A stretch of DNA of 64,000 nucleotides from an uncultured Ectothiorhodospiraceae bacterium (GCA_913057145.1 CAJXNJ010000003.1:25831-89830), one strand, 5' to 3'; positions 8,438 through 18,803 are shown, counted from the stretch's first letter. Notes: generated by a model from the sequence alone, not told the origin. Numbers and translations: made by a program.

Positions 8438-8896
8438 ATGAGTGGAACTGTAAAGACGCTGTTGGCGGAGCGCGCCGGTGTGCTACATGCGCTCGGGCCG
8501 GATGCCACGGCCGCAGATGCTGTGGCGCTGATGAATCGCCACAACATGGGTGCCGTACTGGTAATGACGCCGGAGCAGGCACTGCTGGGGGTTTTTACCG
8601 AACGTGATGTTCTGCGCCGGGTCCTTGGCGAAGGCCTCGACCCCACCGCAACACCACTCGAGGCGGTGATGACACGAGAGGTCTTCTGGATTGCGCCGAG
8701 TGCTCCGGTCGATGAAGCCATGGCCATCGTCTCCGAGCGCAATGTCCGACATCTCCCGGTGATGGAAGATGATCGGGTCCTCGGCATGATCTCGGTGCGG
8801 GATTTGATGGCCGCGGTGGTTGCAGACCGTGAATTCAAACTCGCTGAACTGACCAGCTATGTCCATGGCAGCTATGGGGGCCATGTCGGCAGCTGA
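8438..8896 (+). CDS. CBS-domain pair protein
   Basis: The 152 residues consist almost entirely of two CBS domains. The first is near 15-75 (DATAADAVALMNRHNMGAVLV, then LLGVFTERDVLRRV). The second is near 80-135 (TREVFWIAPSAPVDEAMAIV, then RHLPVMEDDRVLGMISVRDL). Tandem CBS domains bind adenine nucleotides such as AMP, ATP or SAM and usually regulate a partner. No enzymatic domain is attached and no partner is obvious; the neighbours are RNA-related (rraA, Hsp15). GGAGGGA is placed 5 bases before the ATG. The 3' end overlaps the Hsp15 start by 14 bases. Confidence 0.9.
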   Translation: MSGTVKTLLAERAGVLHALGPDATAADAVALMNRHNMGAVLVMTPEQALLGVFTERDVLRRVLGEGLDPTATPLEAVMTREVFWIAPSAPVDEAMAIVSERNVRHLPVMEDDRVLGMISVRDLMAAVVADREFKLAELTSYVHGSYGGHVGS

Positions 8897-9278
8897 CTCG
8901 GTTCGACTCGACCGCTGGCTCTGGGCGGCGCGTTTTTTTAAAACCCGTCGCCTTGCCGTCGAAGCCGTTAAAACCGGAAAAGTCAGTGTGGATGGAATCC
9001 GGGCAAAGCCCGCCCGTGCGGTGAAAATCGGCCAGCGTCTGGTCATCCGCAAAGGGCCGGTCAGCTTCGAAATCGATATCGAGGGGCTCTCCGAGCAGCG
9101 GGGCCCGGCAAGCGTTGCACAGACCCTTTATCAGGAGACCGAGCAGAGCATCAAGGCCCGGGAGCAGCAGCGGCTTGAAATGCGCTCTGCCGCTGCTGCC
9201 CTGCCAAGACCGGAACACCGCCCCGAGCGTCGTAACCGCCGCGCGCTTGCAGCGTTCAAACGCGGTCGGGACAGTTAA
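8883..9278 (+). CDS. hslR: Ribosome-associated heat shock protein Hsp15 (S4 domain)
   Basis: An S4 RNA-binding domain opens the protein: VRLDRWLWAARFFKTRRLA, then VKTGKVSVDG and KPARAVKIGQRLVIRKG. A basic, Arg-rich tail follows. From ATG 8883 it has 131 residues, against 133 in E. coli HslR, which binds stalled 50S subunits carrying nascent chains after heat stress. Four in-frame ATGs lie between 8859 and 8883; 8883 is favoured by length and a GGGGG just upstream. It overlaps the CBS gene and ends 6 bases from the convergent GlcG-like gene. Confidence 0.9.
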   Translation: MSAADSVRLDRWLWAARFFKTRRLAVEAVKTGKVSVDGIRAKPARAVKIGQRLVIRKGPVSFEIDIEGLSEQRGPASVAQTLYQETEQSIKAREQQRLEMRSAAAALPRPEHRPERRNRRALAAFKRGRDS

Positions 9279-9284
9279 TGCGGC

Positions 9285-9749
9285 TTAATCGGGGGTGTCG
9301 ATACCGGCCTTGAAACCGGCCGCCTCAATGCCCGCGATCGCACATTCTTCATCGGCATCAGAGACATCACCGCTGATACCCACCGCACCGATGACCTCGC
9401 CCTGATCAAGAACGACAACGCCACCGGGCACCGGAATAAACTGCCCATCGGCGGCCGCGGCCGCTGCGGCCATGAAGGCATCCCGTCCCTGGTTGCGCTC
9501 GCCGATCGTGCGGCTGGCAATGCCGAAGCCGAGTGCCCCTGCCGCTTTGCCGCGGGCAACGGGCTCTCGCATGATGCCGCAGCCATCCTCCCGCTCCAGG
9601 GCGATGGTATTGCCGCCAAGATCAAGCACCACCAGCGTCAATGGCATGAATCCACGCTCCCGTGCCCGCGCACGGCCGGCCTCGATGATCTGCTTGGCCT
9701 TGTCCAGAGAGAGTGGGGTGCGGGCTTTAAAAACTTCACTTTTCGGCAT
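9285..9749 (-). CDS. GlcG/HbpS family (heme-degrading-domain) protein
   Basis: The 154-residue single-domain protein has the family pattern: LSLDKAKQIIEAGRARARE, then LTLVVLDLGGNTIALEREDG, the Ala-rich helix containing KAAGALGFG, and a C-terminal FIPVPGGVVVLDQGEVIGAVGISG followed by DEECAIAGIEAA. Members include GlcG of the glycolate operon and the heme-binding HbpS of Streptomyces; the biochemical role in proteobacteria is mostly unclear. No signal peptide is visible. Its start lies inside the last 14 bases of the long uvrA-like gene, so both probably share a transcript. The link to the malate synthase locus is only by family name. Confidence 0.85.
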   Translation of the reverse strand: MPKSEVFKARTPLSLDKAKQIIEAGRARARERGFMPLTLVVLDLGGNTIALEREDGCGIMREPVARGKAAGALGFGIASRTIGERNQGRDAFMAAAAAAADGQFIPVPGGVVVLDQGEVIGAVGISGDVSDADEECAIAGIEAAGFKAGIDTPD

Positions 9750-12700
9750 TTTCAGCTCCTTGCTTTGTGGTTGTCTTCGGGTTGTTCAGGAATTCACCGA
9801 GCAGTCGCCCGGTGTGTGAATCAGGCTGTCGGCAGACCAGTTCGGGTGGTCCCTGAACGACGATTTGACCGCCCTCGCTGCCGCCTTCGGGGCCCATGTC
9901 GATCAGCCAGTCGGCCTCGGCCAGCACATCCAGGTTGTGTTCGATCACCACCACGGTATGCCCGGCATCCACCAGTCGATGCAGCACTTCAATCAGCCGC
10001 TCGACATCTGCCATATGCAGGCCGACGGTGGGTTCATCGAGAATGTACAGGGTGCGGGTGACGCGGCCCCGGCGGATATCCGGCCTGGCCTTGGCCAGTT
10101 CGCTGACCAGCTTGATCCGTTGTGCCTCGCCGCCGGAGAGTGTGGGGGAGGGCTGGCCCAGTGTGAGATAGCCAAGGCCGGTGTCACGCAGCAGACTCAG
10201 TGTGTGATGGATTTTGCTCTGGGCGGCGAAAAAATCCACCGCCGTCTCAATATCCATGGCCAGAACATCGCCAATCGAGCGTCCGCGCCAGGTCACAGCC
10301 AGCGTCTCCGGGGTGAAGCGTTGTCCATGACAGACGTCACAGGGAACCGTGACATCAGGGAGGAAATTCATCTCGATGCGTCGCATGCCCTGACCTTCAC
10401 ACTCGGGGCAGCGGCCGTCACTGGTATTAAAGGAAAACCGTCCCGGCCCATAGCCGCGAATCCGGGCTTCTTCGGTCTGGGCGAAAAGTTTGCGAATTTC
10501 GTCATAGATACCGACATAGGTGGCCGGGCAGGAGCGCGGCGTTTTGCCAATCGGCGTCTGATCCACCTCGAGAATACGGTCGATGGATTCCCAGCCCTTG
10601 ATGCGATGCGCGCCGGCCTTGCCGTCCAGCGCGTTTTTGACCGCGCCATGCAGGACTTCTCTGACCAGCGTACTTTTGCCGGAGCCGGAGACGCCGGAGA
10701 CCGCGATCAGGCGGGCCAGCGGAAAATGCGCATTGACCGCCTTGAGATTGTTCGCACTGGCGGCCGTGAGCGTGATGGCCTCGGTGCCATGGGACTTGCG
10801 ACGCTCGCCTCGGGTGGGGTGGCGCAGTGGGTTGGCCAATGCCCGGCCGGTCACCGAGTCGGGGTTGGCGAGCAGGTCCTCGACCTGGCCCTCGGCGATA
10901 ATACGGCCACCACGCACACCGGCTCCGGGGCCGAGATCGATGACATGCTCGGCGCGGCGAATCGTGTCCTCATCATGCTCGACCACCACCATGGTATTGC
11001 CCTTGCGCTCGAGCGCCTCGAGGGTATCAAGCAGCATGCGATTATCGCGGGCATGCAGGCCGATGGTCGGTTCATCAAGAATGTAGCAGACGCCCTGTAG
11101 ATTGGAGCCGAGCTGTGCGGCAAGCCGAATGCGCTGCGCTTCACCGCCGGAGAGCGTGGGTGCGGCGCGATCGAGGGTGAGATAACCCAGTCCCACGGCC
11201 TGCAAAAAGGCGAGCCGGCTCTGCAGTTCGCTGACAACATCGCGGGCGATCAACGCCTCGCGCCCGGCCAATGGCAGCTCGGCAAACGCTGACTCCGCCT
11301 CGGCCACGGAGAGGGCGCCGTAGTCGGCAATGCCACGATCATATAAACGCACGGCCAGGGCCTCCGGGCGCAGACGATGGCCTTTGCAGGCCGGACAGGT
11401 CCTTGGGCTGTCCGCATCCTTGTCTCTCTGCCGCCACTCGCGCTCCTCGCCGCTGTGCTCGGCATCAAAACCGGGCAGGACCACACCGGTGCCAAAGCAG
11501 GTCGGGCACCAGCCGTGGCGGGTGTTGTAAGAGAACAATCTGGGATCGAGCGGGGCGAAGCTGCGTCGGCAGCCGGGGCAGGCCCGTTCGCTGGAATACA
11601 GTGTCTCCTCGCCGTTGGCATCGAGTATGCGAACAAGCTGTTTGCCATAGGCCAGTGCTTTCTCCAGCGCTTCCCGGAGCGCTGATTCGTTGGCCGGGTC
11701 CACCGCGAGTTCGGCCACCGGCAGATCGATGTCATGTTCCTGGTAGCGGTCAAGACGGGGCCAGTCGTCGGTATCAAGCCGTTCACCGTCGACCCGCAGT
11801 TCAGTGAAACCCTTGCCGGCGGCCCATTGGGCAAGATCGGTGTAATAGCCCTTGCGGGCGACAATGAGCGGGGCGAGCAATTGGATGCGCGTGCCGCGAT
11901 GCTGCTCGATGAGATGCGCGAGTATGGATTCCGGCGTTTGTTCGCGCACCGGCAGGTCACAGGCCGGGCAGTATTGAGTGCCGAGCTTCACGAACAGCAG
12001 GCGCAGAAAATGATGCAGCTCGGTCATCGTGGCGACCGTGCTCTTATGCCCGCCGCGGCTTGTGCGCTGCTCGATGGCAACGGTCGGCGGGATGCCGAAG
12101 ACGGCATCGACATCCGGTCTTGCCGCCGGTTGGACGAACTGACGGGCATAGGCGTTGAGCGATTCCAGATAGCGGCGCTGGCCTTCATTGAAAAGAATAT
12201 CGAAAGCGACGGTGCTTTTACCGGAGCCGGAAAGCCCGGTGATCACGGTCAATCGATCACGGGGTATACGCAGGTCAATGCCTTTCAGGTTGTGTTCCCG
12301 GGCATTGCGAACGGCAATGGCATTGTCATCCTGCCCGGCGTTATCTGCCGGCGCTTCGGCTGTGATTGACGCGTCGGCCCGGGTCGTCGAGGTGTAGCGC
12401 CTGAGTGCCGCGCCGGTGTGGCTGGCGCTCACCTGCATGACCTCATCGGGCGTGCCTGTGGCGATCAGTTGTCCACCGGCATCCCCGCCCTCCGGGCCGA
12501 GATCGACCAGATGGTCGGCCGCCAGCATGACATCGAGGTTGTGCTCGATGACGATCAGGGAGTGGCCGGCTGCGAGGAGCTGATTAAAAGCGGCGAGCAG
12601 CACCCGGATGTCATCGAAATGCAGGCCGGTGGTGGGCTCATCGAAGAGGAACAATTTATGCCCCTCACCGCGCTTTCCGGCCTTTGCCAGATGACCGGCG

Positions 12701-15258
12701 AGCTTGAGGCGCTGGGCCTCTCCACCCGAGAGCGTGGGGACGGGCTGTCCGAGTTGCATATAGCCAAGCCCAACGGCTGCCAGTGGCGTGAGCGATCGCA
12801 GAATCTCGCGCTGATCGGCAAAAAACGCCATGGCCTCATCCACCGTCATCTCCAGACAATCCGCAATGGAGGCGGGTGCCCGGTCACAGCCATAGGCCGG
12901 CGGCATGAGTACTTCGAGGATGCTCTCGCGATAACGCCTGCCATCGCAGCTCGGACAGCGCAGGTAGACATCCGAGAGAAACTGCATCTCGACATGCTCA
13001 AAGCCATTGCCACCGCAGGCCGGGCAGCGTCCGGCCCCGGCATTGAAACTGAATGTCCCCGGTGTATAGCCCCGTTCTCTTGCCAGCGGCTCTTTTGCAA
13101 AGGCCTTGCGAATCGGGTCGAAGGCGCCGACATAGCTTGCCGGGTTGGAACGGGTTGTCCGGCCGATGGCCGATTGATCCACCAGAATGACTTCGGCAAT
13201 CGACTCCGCGCCCTCAATGCCGTCGTGGCGCCCCGGTGGGTCGCTGGCCTCACCGAGTTGCTTGCGCAGGCCACGGTAGAGGATGGATTCGAGCAGGGTC
13301 GACTTGCCCGAGCCGGAGACCCCGGTCAGGCAGACCAGGCGCTGCAGCGGCAGACTGACATCCAGGTTTTTCAAATTGTGCTCGGCCGCGCCGCGGATAC
13401 AAAGCCACTGCGTGGGTGCCGGCCGCGTCGCGGCTGGCGGTTGCTCGACGACCTGACGCTCGCCGCGCAGATAGGCACCGGTTAATGACTGCCTATCGTC
13501 GAGGATGGCCGCCGGGCTGCCATTGAAGACAATATCGCCGCCGGCTCTGCCGGGCCCGGGCCCGATATCAATGATGCGGTCGGCAGCGCGCATGATATCG
13601 GGGTCATGTTCCACCACCAGTAGCGTATTACCGGCATCGCGCAGGCGCTGCATGATGCCGGTGATGCGCTCGATGTCCCGGGGATGCAGGCCGATACTCG
13701 GTTCATCCAGCACGAACAGCGTATTTACGAGCGAAGTACCCAGCGCTGTGGTGAGGTTGATCCTCTGCACTTCGCCACCGGATAGCGTCCGGGATTGCCG
13801 GTCGAGCGTGAGATAGCCCACTCCGACGGCCTCCAGGTACTGCAGCCGCTGTGTGATCGCTTCCATGAGTACCGGTACGGCCTCATCCAGCGCCGAAGGC
13901 AGGTGGAGTGATTGAAAAAATGCACTGGCGCGATGCAGGGGCAGGGACATGACATCGTGCAGATTGAGACCGGGCAGGCCATAGAAGGCCGAGTCATCGA
14001 GCGTCATGCCTTTTGGCCGATGCCGCGCCTCCGGAGCCAATGCAGTGGCGGCCTCCGAGTGTTCGCCGAGTCGCCAGAGCAGGGCTTCAGGCTTCAGGCG
14101 TGCCCCTTCGCAGTCCGGGCAGAGGTCATAGCTGCGGTATTTGGCGAGCAGTACCCGGACATGCATCTTGTAGCTTTTTGACTCGAGCCAGTCGAAAAAG
14201 CCACGCACCCCGTACCAGCGGCCGCGGCCCTTGCCTTCGCCCTCGATGACCCAGCGTCTGTCATCTTCCGGTAGATCCTGCCAGGGGATATCGGTGGCAA
14301 TGCCCTTTTTCTTGGCATGCCGCATCAGATCATCCTGGCATTCCGCTGATTTCCCCGACTGCCAGGGCCGGATAGCGCCTTCTTTGAGGCTGCGCCGTTC
14401 ATCCGGGATGACCAGGCCATAGTCGATTCCCATGACCCGGCCAAAGCCGCGACAGGTCTCACAGGCTCCGAGTGGTGCATTAAAGGAGAAAAGACTTGGA
14501 ATCGGGTCGCGGTAGTGCAGATCACAATCGGCACAATGCAGGGCCTGTGAGAAGCGATGTTCAGCGACCACTGCCCGGGATTCATCGAGTGTCTGTACGA
14601 AAAGATGCCCGCGGCCATGAAGGAACGCCGCCTCAGCGGCCTCGATCAGTCGGTCGCGGCGGGACTCCTCAACCCGCAGGCGGTCCTGGATGACTCGCAG
14701 ATGTTCGCGATCCAGTGACTCGATACGCGTGTAGCCCTGGCGCTCGAGGAGCTGCCGAATTTCGCTTTCCTCGTATTGAGCCGGGATGGTGACATCAAAA
14801 CCGATGATCACCCGCTCACCCGGGCAGCGCGCAGTCAATCGCTGGTACACCCCTTCGGCGGTGTCGCGCCTGACCAGATGCCCGCAACCACTGCAGTACA
14901 GCCTTGCCGCTCGGGCAAACAGCAGCTTGAGATGGTCATTGAGCTCGGTCATCGTGCCCACGGTTGAGCGAGAGGTGCGCACCGGGTTGGTCTGGTCGAT
15001 GGCGATTGCCGGTGGAATGCCCTCGATCTGATCGGTCGCCGGACGGTCCATGCGATCAAGAAATTGCCGTGCATAGGGCGAGAAGGTCTCGACGTAACGG
15101 CGCTGTCCCTCCGCGTAGATGGTGTCGAAGGCAAGCGAGGATTTCCCCGAACCCGAGACACCCGTGATCACCGTGAACTCGCCGGTCGGGAGGTCGAGAT
15201 CAAGATTGCGCAGGTTGTTCTGGCGTGCCCCGCGAATGCGGATGCCGGTGTTTCGCAT
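9736..15258 (-). CDS. Tandem (double-length) UvrA-like excinuclease ATPase, 1840 aa
   Basis: One uninterrupted frame holds two complete UvrA-type proteins head to tail. Copy 1 covers about residues 1-955 and copy 2 about 980-1830. Four Walker A motifs lie at 33-40, 646-653, 1008-1015 and 1522-1529, and four LSGGE signatures at 492, 843, 1369 and 1707. Zinc-type Cys pairs occur in both copies (for example 122/125, 745/748, 1097/1100 and 1618/1621). Canonical UvrA is about 940 residues and dimerises to scan DNA for UvrB; here one chain could mimic the dimer. Long fused forms are known in some proteobacteria. Whether a normal uvrA exists elsewhere in this genome cannot be seen. Confidence 0.93.
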   Translation of the reverse strand: MRNTGIRIRGARQNNLRNLDLDLPTGEFTVITGVSGSGKSSLAFDTIYAEGQRRYVETFSPYARQFLDRMDRPATDQIEGIPPAIAIDQTNPVRTSRSTVGTMTELNDHLKLLFARAARLYCSGCGHLVRRDTAEGVYQRLTARCPGERVIIGFDVTIPAQYEESEIRQLLERQGYTRIESLDREHLRVIQDRLRVEESRRDRLIEAAEAAFLHGRGHLFVQTLDESRAVVAEHRFSQALHCADCDLHYRDPIPSLFSFNAPLGACETCRGFGRVMGIDYGLVIPDERRSLKEGAIRPWQSGKSAECQDDLMRHAKKKGIATDIPWQDLPEDDRRWVIEGEGKGRGRWYGVRGFFDWLESKSYKMHVRVLLAKYRSYDLCPDCEGARLKPEALLWRLGEHSEAATALAPEARHRPKGMTLDDSAFYGLPGLNLHDVMSLPLHRASAFFQSLHLPSALDEAVPVLMEAITQRLQYLEAVGVGYLTLDRQSRTLSGGEVQRINLTTALGTSLVNTLFVLDEPSIGLHPRDIERITGIMQRLRDAGNTLLVVEHDPDIMRAADRIIDIGPGPGRAGGDIVFNGSPAAILDDRQSLTGAYLRGERQVVEQPPAATRPAPTQWLCIRGAAEHNLKNLDVSLPLQRLVCLTGVSGSGKSTLLESILYRGLRKQLGEASDPPGRHDGIEGAESIAEVILVDQSAIGRTTRSNPASYVGAFDPIRKAFAKEPLARERGYTPGTFSFNAGAGRCPACGGNGFEHVEMQFLSDVYLRCPSCDGRRYRESILEVLMPPAYGCDRAPASIADCLEMTVDEAMAFFADQREILRSLTPLAAVGLGYMQLGQPVPTLSGGEAQRLKLAGHLAKAGKRGEGHKLFLFDEPTTGLHFDDIRVLLAAFNQLLAAGHSLIVIEHNLDVMLAADHLVDLGPEGGDAGGQLIATGTPDEVMQVSASHTGAALRRYTSTTRADASITAEAPADNAGQDDNAIAVRNAREHNLKGIDLRIPRDRLTVITGLSGSGKSTVAFDILFNEGQRRYLESLNAYARQFVQPAARPDVDAVFGIPPTVAIEQRTSRGGHKSTVATMTELHHFLRLLFVKLGTQYCPACDLPVREQTPESILAHLIEQHRGTRIQLLAPLIVARKGYYTDLAQWAAGKGFTELRVDGERLDTDDWPRLDRYQEHDIDLPVAELAVDPANESALREALEKALAYGKQLVRILDANGEETLYSSERACPGCRRSFAPLDPRLFSYNTRHGWCPTCFGTGVVLPGFDAEHSGEEREWRQRDKDADSPRTCPACKGHRLRPEALAVRLYDRGIADYGALSVAEAESAFAELPLAGREALIARDVVSELQSRLAFLQAVGLGYLTLDRAAPTLSGGEAQRIRLAAQLGSNLQGVCYILDEPTIGLHARDNRMLLDTLEALERKGNTMVVVEHDEDTIRRAEHVIDLGPGAGVRGGRIIAEGQVEDLLANPDSVTGRALANPLRHPTRGERRKSHGTEAITLTAASANNLKAVNAHFPLARLIAVSGVSGSGKSTLVREVLHGAVKNALDGKAGAHRIKGWESIDRILEVDQTPIGKTPRSCPATYVGIYDEIRKLFAQTEEARIRGYGPGRFSFNTSDGRCPECEGQGMRRIEMNFLPDVTVPCDVCHGQRFTPETLAVTWRGRSIGDVLAMDIETAVDFFAAQSKIHHTLSLLRDTGLGYLTLGQPSPTLSGGEAQRIKLVSELAKARPDIRRGRVTRTLYILDEPTVGLHMADVERLIEVLHRLVDAGHTVVVIEHNLDVLAEADWLIDMGPEGGSEGGQIVVQGPPELVCRQPDSHTGRLLGEFLNNPKTTTKQGAENAEK

Positions 15259-15273
15259 AATGAATGGCTCGAG

Positions 15274-16974
15274 TTATTGAATAGCCTGTTCGGTGAGCTT
15301 TGCCTGTGCCGTTGTCAGGAGTGATTCTCCCGCCGCGCTCAGCGGTTTGAGCATAATGACCGCCTGCGCGCCGCTGCGCGGATCCCGACGGTGACCATAG
15401 CGAACGGGCGAAAACCCGCAGGCGCTCCAGAATTCTAACAGCTCCGGGGTAAAGCCAAAGCTGGTGCCGATCCAGTCAAGGCCCTGCGTCTGAGCGGATG
15501 CAATCGCGGCCGTTACTAACCCCCGACCCTGGCCCTGACGGCGTCGTTGCGGATGTACGGCAAGCCGCTGGATACGCAGTCCGCGCAGGCAGGCGGCGTC
15601 CGGTATGCCGGCATGAAAGGTCAGAGACTGGGCGATCAAATGCCCGGGTGGGCGGCGTTGTCCGGCGTGAATGGCGCGGGTGAGTTCCGCATCAACTCCG
15701 CCCTCAGGGCGTGCTGCGAGGATGCCGCTGCTTGCTCCGCCTGGATCGATCGACCGCCAGCACTGCATTTGCGGGTCATCCAGTAATTGCCGGAGGTCCC
15801 GCGGGCGGGTGCGGTAGTGGCCGGTAATCAGCAGCGCGAAGACATCGCGCAGCATGGGTTCATTTTCGGCCAGAGAGGCAGCGGATAGTGGCTCGATTTC
15901 AAAGGCGCCCGGGCTGTTGTCCGCGGCTAATGCCGCCGGCTCCACGGCAAGCAGCAGGAGATCGTTGACCAGCGCCTCCAGCGGATCATTCGGCCCCCAG
16001 CGAACAGGCTCCTCGAGGCTCAGGTGGTGAAATGAATCAACCTGCGCTGCCAGTCGGCGCGCGAGCCGCAGGATCAGTCCCTGACCGCTGCCCTCATAGC
16101 CATGCACGGTGCTTGTGAGGATGCAGCGCGGGTTCTCGGCGATAATGGCCTCGAGCTGGCCGAGCGGCAGGGCCGCGGCCTCATCAATCATGAGCAGGGA
16201 CTCGTCTGCGCTGAGGCGCTCCGGTGCAAGGAACGTTGGTGTCTCAGGTGCGGCATGCTGGAAGACACTGGTTGCTGCGGCCCGTGAGCGGGCGGTGAGT
16301 CGCAGGGGGTATCCGCTGAGCGCGCGAATCGCCATGCCGAGTGCTGCAGATTTGCCACGGCCGCGGTCGGCGGTGATCAGTAAACGCAGCCGCTTGTTGT
16401 GGCATGCCTGCGTTCTGATCGCTTCGATCACCCGGGCCTGGTCGGCGGTCGGGTGAATAGCCTGCAGCGGCTTCGCCGGCGCTGCCGGTGCCAGCGGGCC
16501 GGAGCCGGCCAGTATCTCCCGGGCATTGAGGTGTCTGACGATGCTGCTGTCGCGCAGGATTCCTGCGAGACGCCGGGTGAAATGACAATGACAGTCAGAG
16601 AGCTCAATCCCATGGCTTAATAAAGGTGCCATTGCCGGGTCCGGCCGGCGCATCCAGTCATCGGCCTCAGGGCTCAGGAGCAGGCAATAGCCACCGCCAC
16701 GGATGGTGCCTGTGAGTGCCCCGAGATCATCCGGGTCGAGTCCATCGTGGGCATCGAGCACACCGGCCTGCAGGGTCTGCCCCAGTAATGCCCGCGCTCG
16801 GCCGGGTAGATGCTTTTTAATGGTCGGTTGGGTGTCGAGCCGACCAATCCAGGCAATCTCTTCATCCGGGATCTGGTCGAGCAGTCTCAGGGCCGCCTGC
16901 TGGCACTCGGCCTGTGAGCCTTCAATCCAGATGAGCGCTCGTGGTTGATGAGCAGGGGGCACTGCGCTTTGCAT
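15274..16974 (-). CDS. tmcA: tRNA(Met) cytidine acetyltransferase TmcA
   Basis: The 566-residue protein has a short N-terminal domain, a helicase-like core with Walker A ADRGRGKSA (202-210), a Walker B-like LLMIDEAAALPL, and a C-terminal GNAT domain with RLAVHPQRRRQGQGRGLV. This is the TmcA architecture, which makes N4-acetylcytidine at the wobble base of elongator tRNA(Met) using ATP and acetyl-CoA. E. coli TmcA has about 670 residues, so this one is shorter, mainly before the P-loop and at the C-terminus. The start overlaps the stop of recQ by 1 base, and uvrA follows 15 bases after the stop. Confidence 0.93.
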   Translation of the reverse strand: MQSAVPPAHQPRALIWIEGSQAECQQAALRLLDQIPDEEIAWIGRLDTQPTIKKHLPGRARALLGQTLQAGVLDAHDGLDPDDLGALTGTIRGGGYCLLLSPEADDWMRRPDPAMAPLLSHGIELSDCHCHFTRRLAGILRDSSIVRHLNAREILAGSGPLAPAAPAKPLQAIHPTADQARVIEAIRTQACHNKRLRLLITADRGRGKSAALGMAIRALSGYPLRLTARSRAAATSVFQHAAPETPTFLAPERLSADESLLMIDEAAALPLGQLEAIIAENPRCILTSTVHGYEGSGQGLILRLARRLAAQVDSFHHLSLEEPVRWGPNDPLEALVNDLLLLAVEPAALAADNSPGAFEIEPLSAASLAENEPMLRDVFALLITGHYRTRPRDLRQLLDDPQMQCWRSIDPGGASSGILAARPEGGVDAELTRAIHAGQRRPPGHLIAQSLTFHAGIPDAACLRGLRIQRLAVHPQRRRQGQGRGLVTAAIASAQTQGLDWIGTSFGFTPELLEFWSACGFSPVRYGHRRDPRSGAQAVIMLKPLSAAGESLLTTAQAKLTEQAIQ

Positions 16975-18791
16975 CAGGCCGGTTCGCAGTCGGCAAGCGC
17001 TTTGAGAAAGGACTCCCCATAGCGCTCGAGCTTGCGCTGACCAACACCGGGCAGTTGTGAGAACTCCGCCAGTGACGCCGGTCGCTGCTCAAGCATGGCA
17101 AGCAATGTGGTGTCGTGAAAAATGACATAGGGCGGTACACCCTCGGCCTCTGCCAGTCGTCGACGTTCGGCGCGTAATCTCGCCCAGGTGTCCGGGTCGA
17201 CGGCCACGTCGGTAGCGGTGACTTTGCGAGTCGAGGGGGCGGCTTTCTGAGGCAGGTCCTCACGCAGCTCAACGCTGATCTCGCCACGCAGGAGTGGTCG
17301 GCAGGCGTCGGTGAGCCTAAGACCGCCATGGCCGGCCGGGTCAGGCGCGAGAAAGCCTTTGGCAAGCAGCTGTCTGATGATGGATTGCCAGGTCGCGCGT
17401 GGATGATCGCGGCCAATCCCAAAGGTGCTCAGCTGATCATGACCGAGACTTTTTGCCCGGGGCCCTTCGCTGCCCAGTAAGACATCAATGACATGGCCTG
17501 CGCCGAAACGCTGGCCGGTGCGATAGACGCAGGAGAGCAGACGTCGTGCCGCATCAGTTGCGTCCCAGGTGCGTGGCGGGTTGAGGCAGTTGTCACACTG
17601 GCCGCAACCGCCCGGATGCTTCTCGCCAAAATGTGCAAGCAGCGCCGGGCGGCGACAGTCACTGGTCTCGCAGAAGCTCAACAAGGCTTCCAGCCGCCCC
17701 TGTTCACCGCGCTTGTGGGCTTCGCTGGCGCTTGATTGGTGGCTGAGTTGACGGATGCGGTAGATATCCTGCAGTCCGTAAATCATCCACGCCTCGGCCG
17801 GCAGTCCGTCACGCCCGGCGCGGCCGGTTTCCTGATAGTACGACTCCAGTGTCTTGGGTAAATCCAGATGCGCGACAAAGCGGACATCGGGCTTGTCGAT
17901 CCCCATGCCAAAGGCAACTGTTGCCACCATGACCAGCCCGTCTTCACGCAGAAAGCGTGATTGATGGGTCTGGCGCGTCTCCTGTTCCAGCCCTGCATGA
18001 TAGGCAAGTGCCGGGATGCCGCGGGCGTTGAGCCAGTCAGCCGTCTGCTCGGTGCCGCGACGGGACATGCAATAGACGATGCCGGATTCACCGGCATGCC
18101 GGGTCTGGATGAACCGAAGCAATTGCTCTCGCGGTTTCTCCTTGAGCCCCACTTCATAGCGCAGATTGGGCCGGTCGAAACTCGCCAGAAAAACCTGGGC
18201 ATTTTCGGGCAGTAACTGCTGTTGAATTTCCTCGCGGGTGCGGTGATCCGCGGTGGCGGTCAGGGCAATACGCGGGACTTGCGGGAAGCGTTGGCCAAGG
18301 ATGCCGAGCTGCAGGTATTCGGGGCGGAAATCATGACCCCATTGCGAGACGCAATGCGCTTCATCGATGGCAAAAAGGGCGATTTCCGTGGCGGCAATCT
18401 GCTCAAGTAGATCGCTGCCGAGCAGACGCTCCGGGGCAATGTAGAGCAGGTCAAGCTCACCGGCATGAATGGCTTTCAGGGTTGCGGCCCGTTCGGCCCC
18501 CGAGCGGGTGGAGTTCAGCGCCGCAGCTCGGACACCCTGCTGGCGCAGGGCGCTGACCTGATCTTCCATGAGAGCGATCAAGGGGGAGATGACGATCCCG
18601 ACCCCGGGCCGCAATAGTGCCGGGATCTGGTAGCACAGTGATTTGCCCCCGCCGGTCGGCATGAGCACCAGGGCGTCCTGGCCCTGAGTGACGCAATCAA
18701 TGATCTCGGCCTGCTGGCCGCGAAAATCAGAATAGCCAAAAACCTGTTGCAGGCAGGCCCGGGCTGCCGGGCTGCCTCGATGATCGGTCAT
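16974..18791 (-). CDS. recQ: ATP-dependent DNA helicase RecQ
   Basis: The 605-residue length equals the full three-domain RecQ (E. coli 609). Visible parts are Walker [18 protein letters not shown], the DEAH box [18 protein letters not shown], the helicase C-terminal [10 protein letters not shown], a zinc cluster with CETSDCRR and CGQCDNC, a winged helix, and an HRDC domain at the end ([20 protein letters not shown]). It unwinds DNA 3' to 5' in RecF-pathway repair and at stalled forks. It is the promoter-proximal gene of a recQ-tmcA-uvrA run, with the OmpA-domain gene 12 bases upstream. Confidence 0.97.
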   Translation of the reverse strand: MTDHRGSPAARACLQQVFGYSDFRGQQAEIIDCVTQGQDALVLMPTGGGKSLCYQIPALLRPGVGIVISPLIALMEDQVSALRQQGVRAAALNSTRSGAERAATLKAIHAGELDLLYIAPERLLGSDLLEQIAATEIALFAIDEAHCVSQWGHDFRPEYLQLGILGQRFPQVPRIALTATADHRTREEIQQQLLPENAQVFLASFDRPNLRYEVGLKEKPREQLLRFIQTRHAGESGIVYCMSRRGTEQTADWLNARGIPALAYHAGLEQETRQTHQSRFLREDGLVMVATVAFGMGIDKPDVRFVAHLDLPKTLESYYQETGRAGRDGLPAEAWMIYGLQDIYRIRQLSHQSSASEAHKRGEQGRLEALLSFCETSDCRRPALLAHFGEKHPGGCGQCDNCLNPPRTWDATDAARRLLSCVYRTGQRFGAGHVIDVLLGSEGPRAKSLGHDQLSTFGIGRDHPRATWQSIIRQLLAKGFLAPDPAGHGGLRLTDACRPLLRGEISVELREDLPQKAAPSTRKVTATDVAVDPDTWARLRAERRRLAEAEGVPPYVIFHDTTLLAMLEQRPASLAEFSQLPGVGQRKLERYGESFLKALADCEPA

Positions 18792-18803
18792 AAAAAATGA
18801 CGT

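Noticed and set aside
9865-13485. Long plus-strand open frames (up to 411 codons) opposite the double uvrA
   Set aside because: They mirror UvrA codons, have no start signals or recognisable domains, and the UvrA frame is intact across the region.
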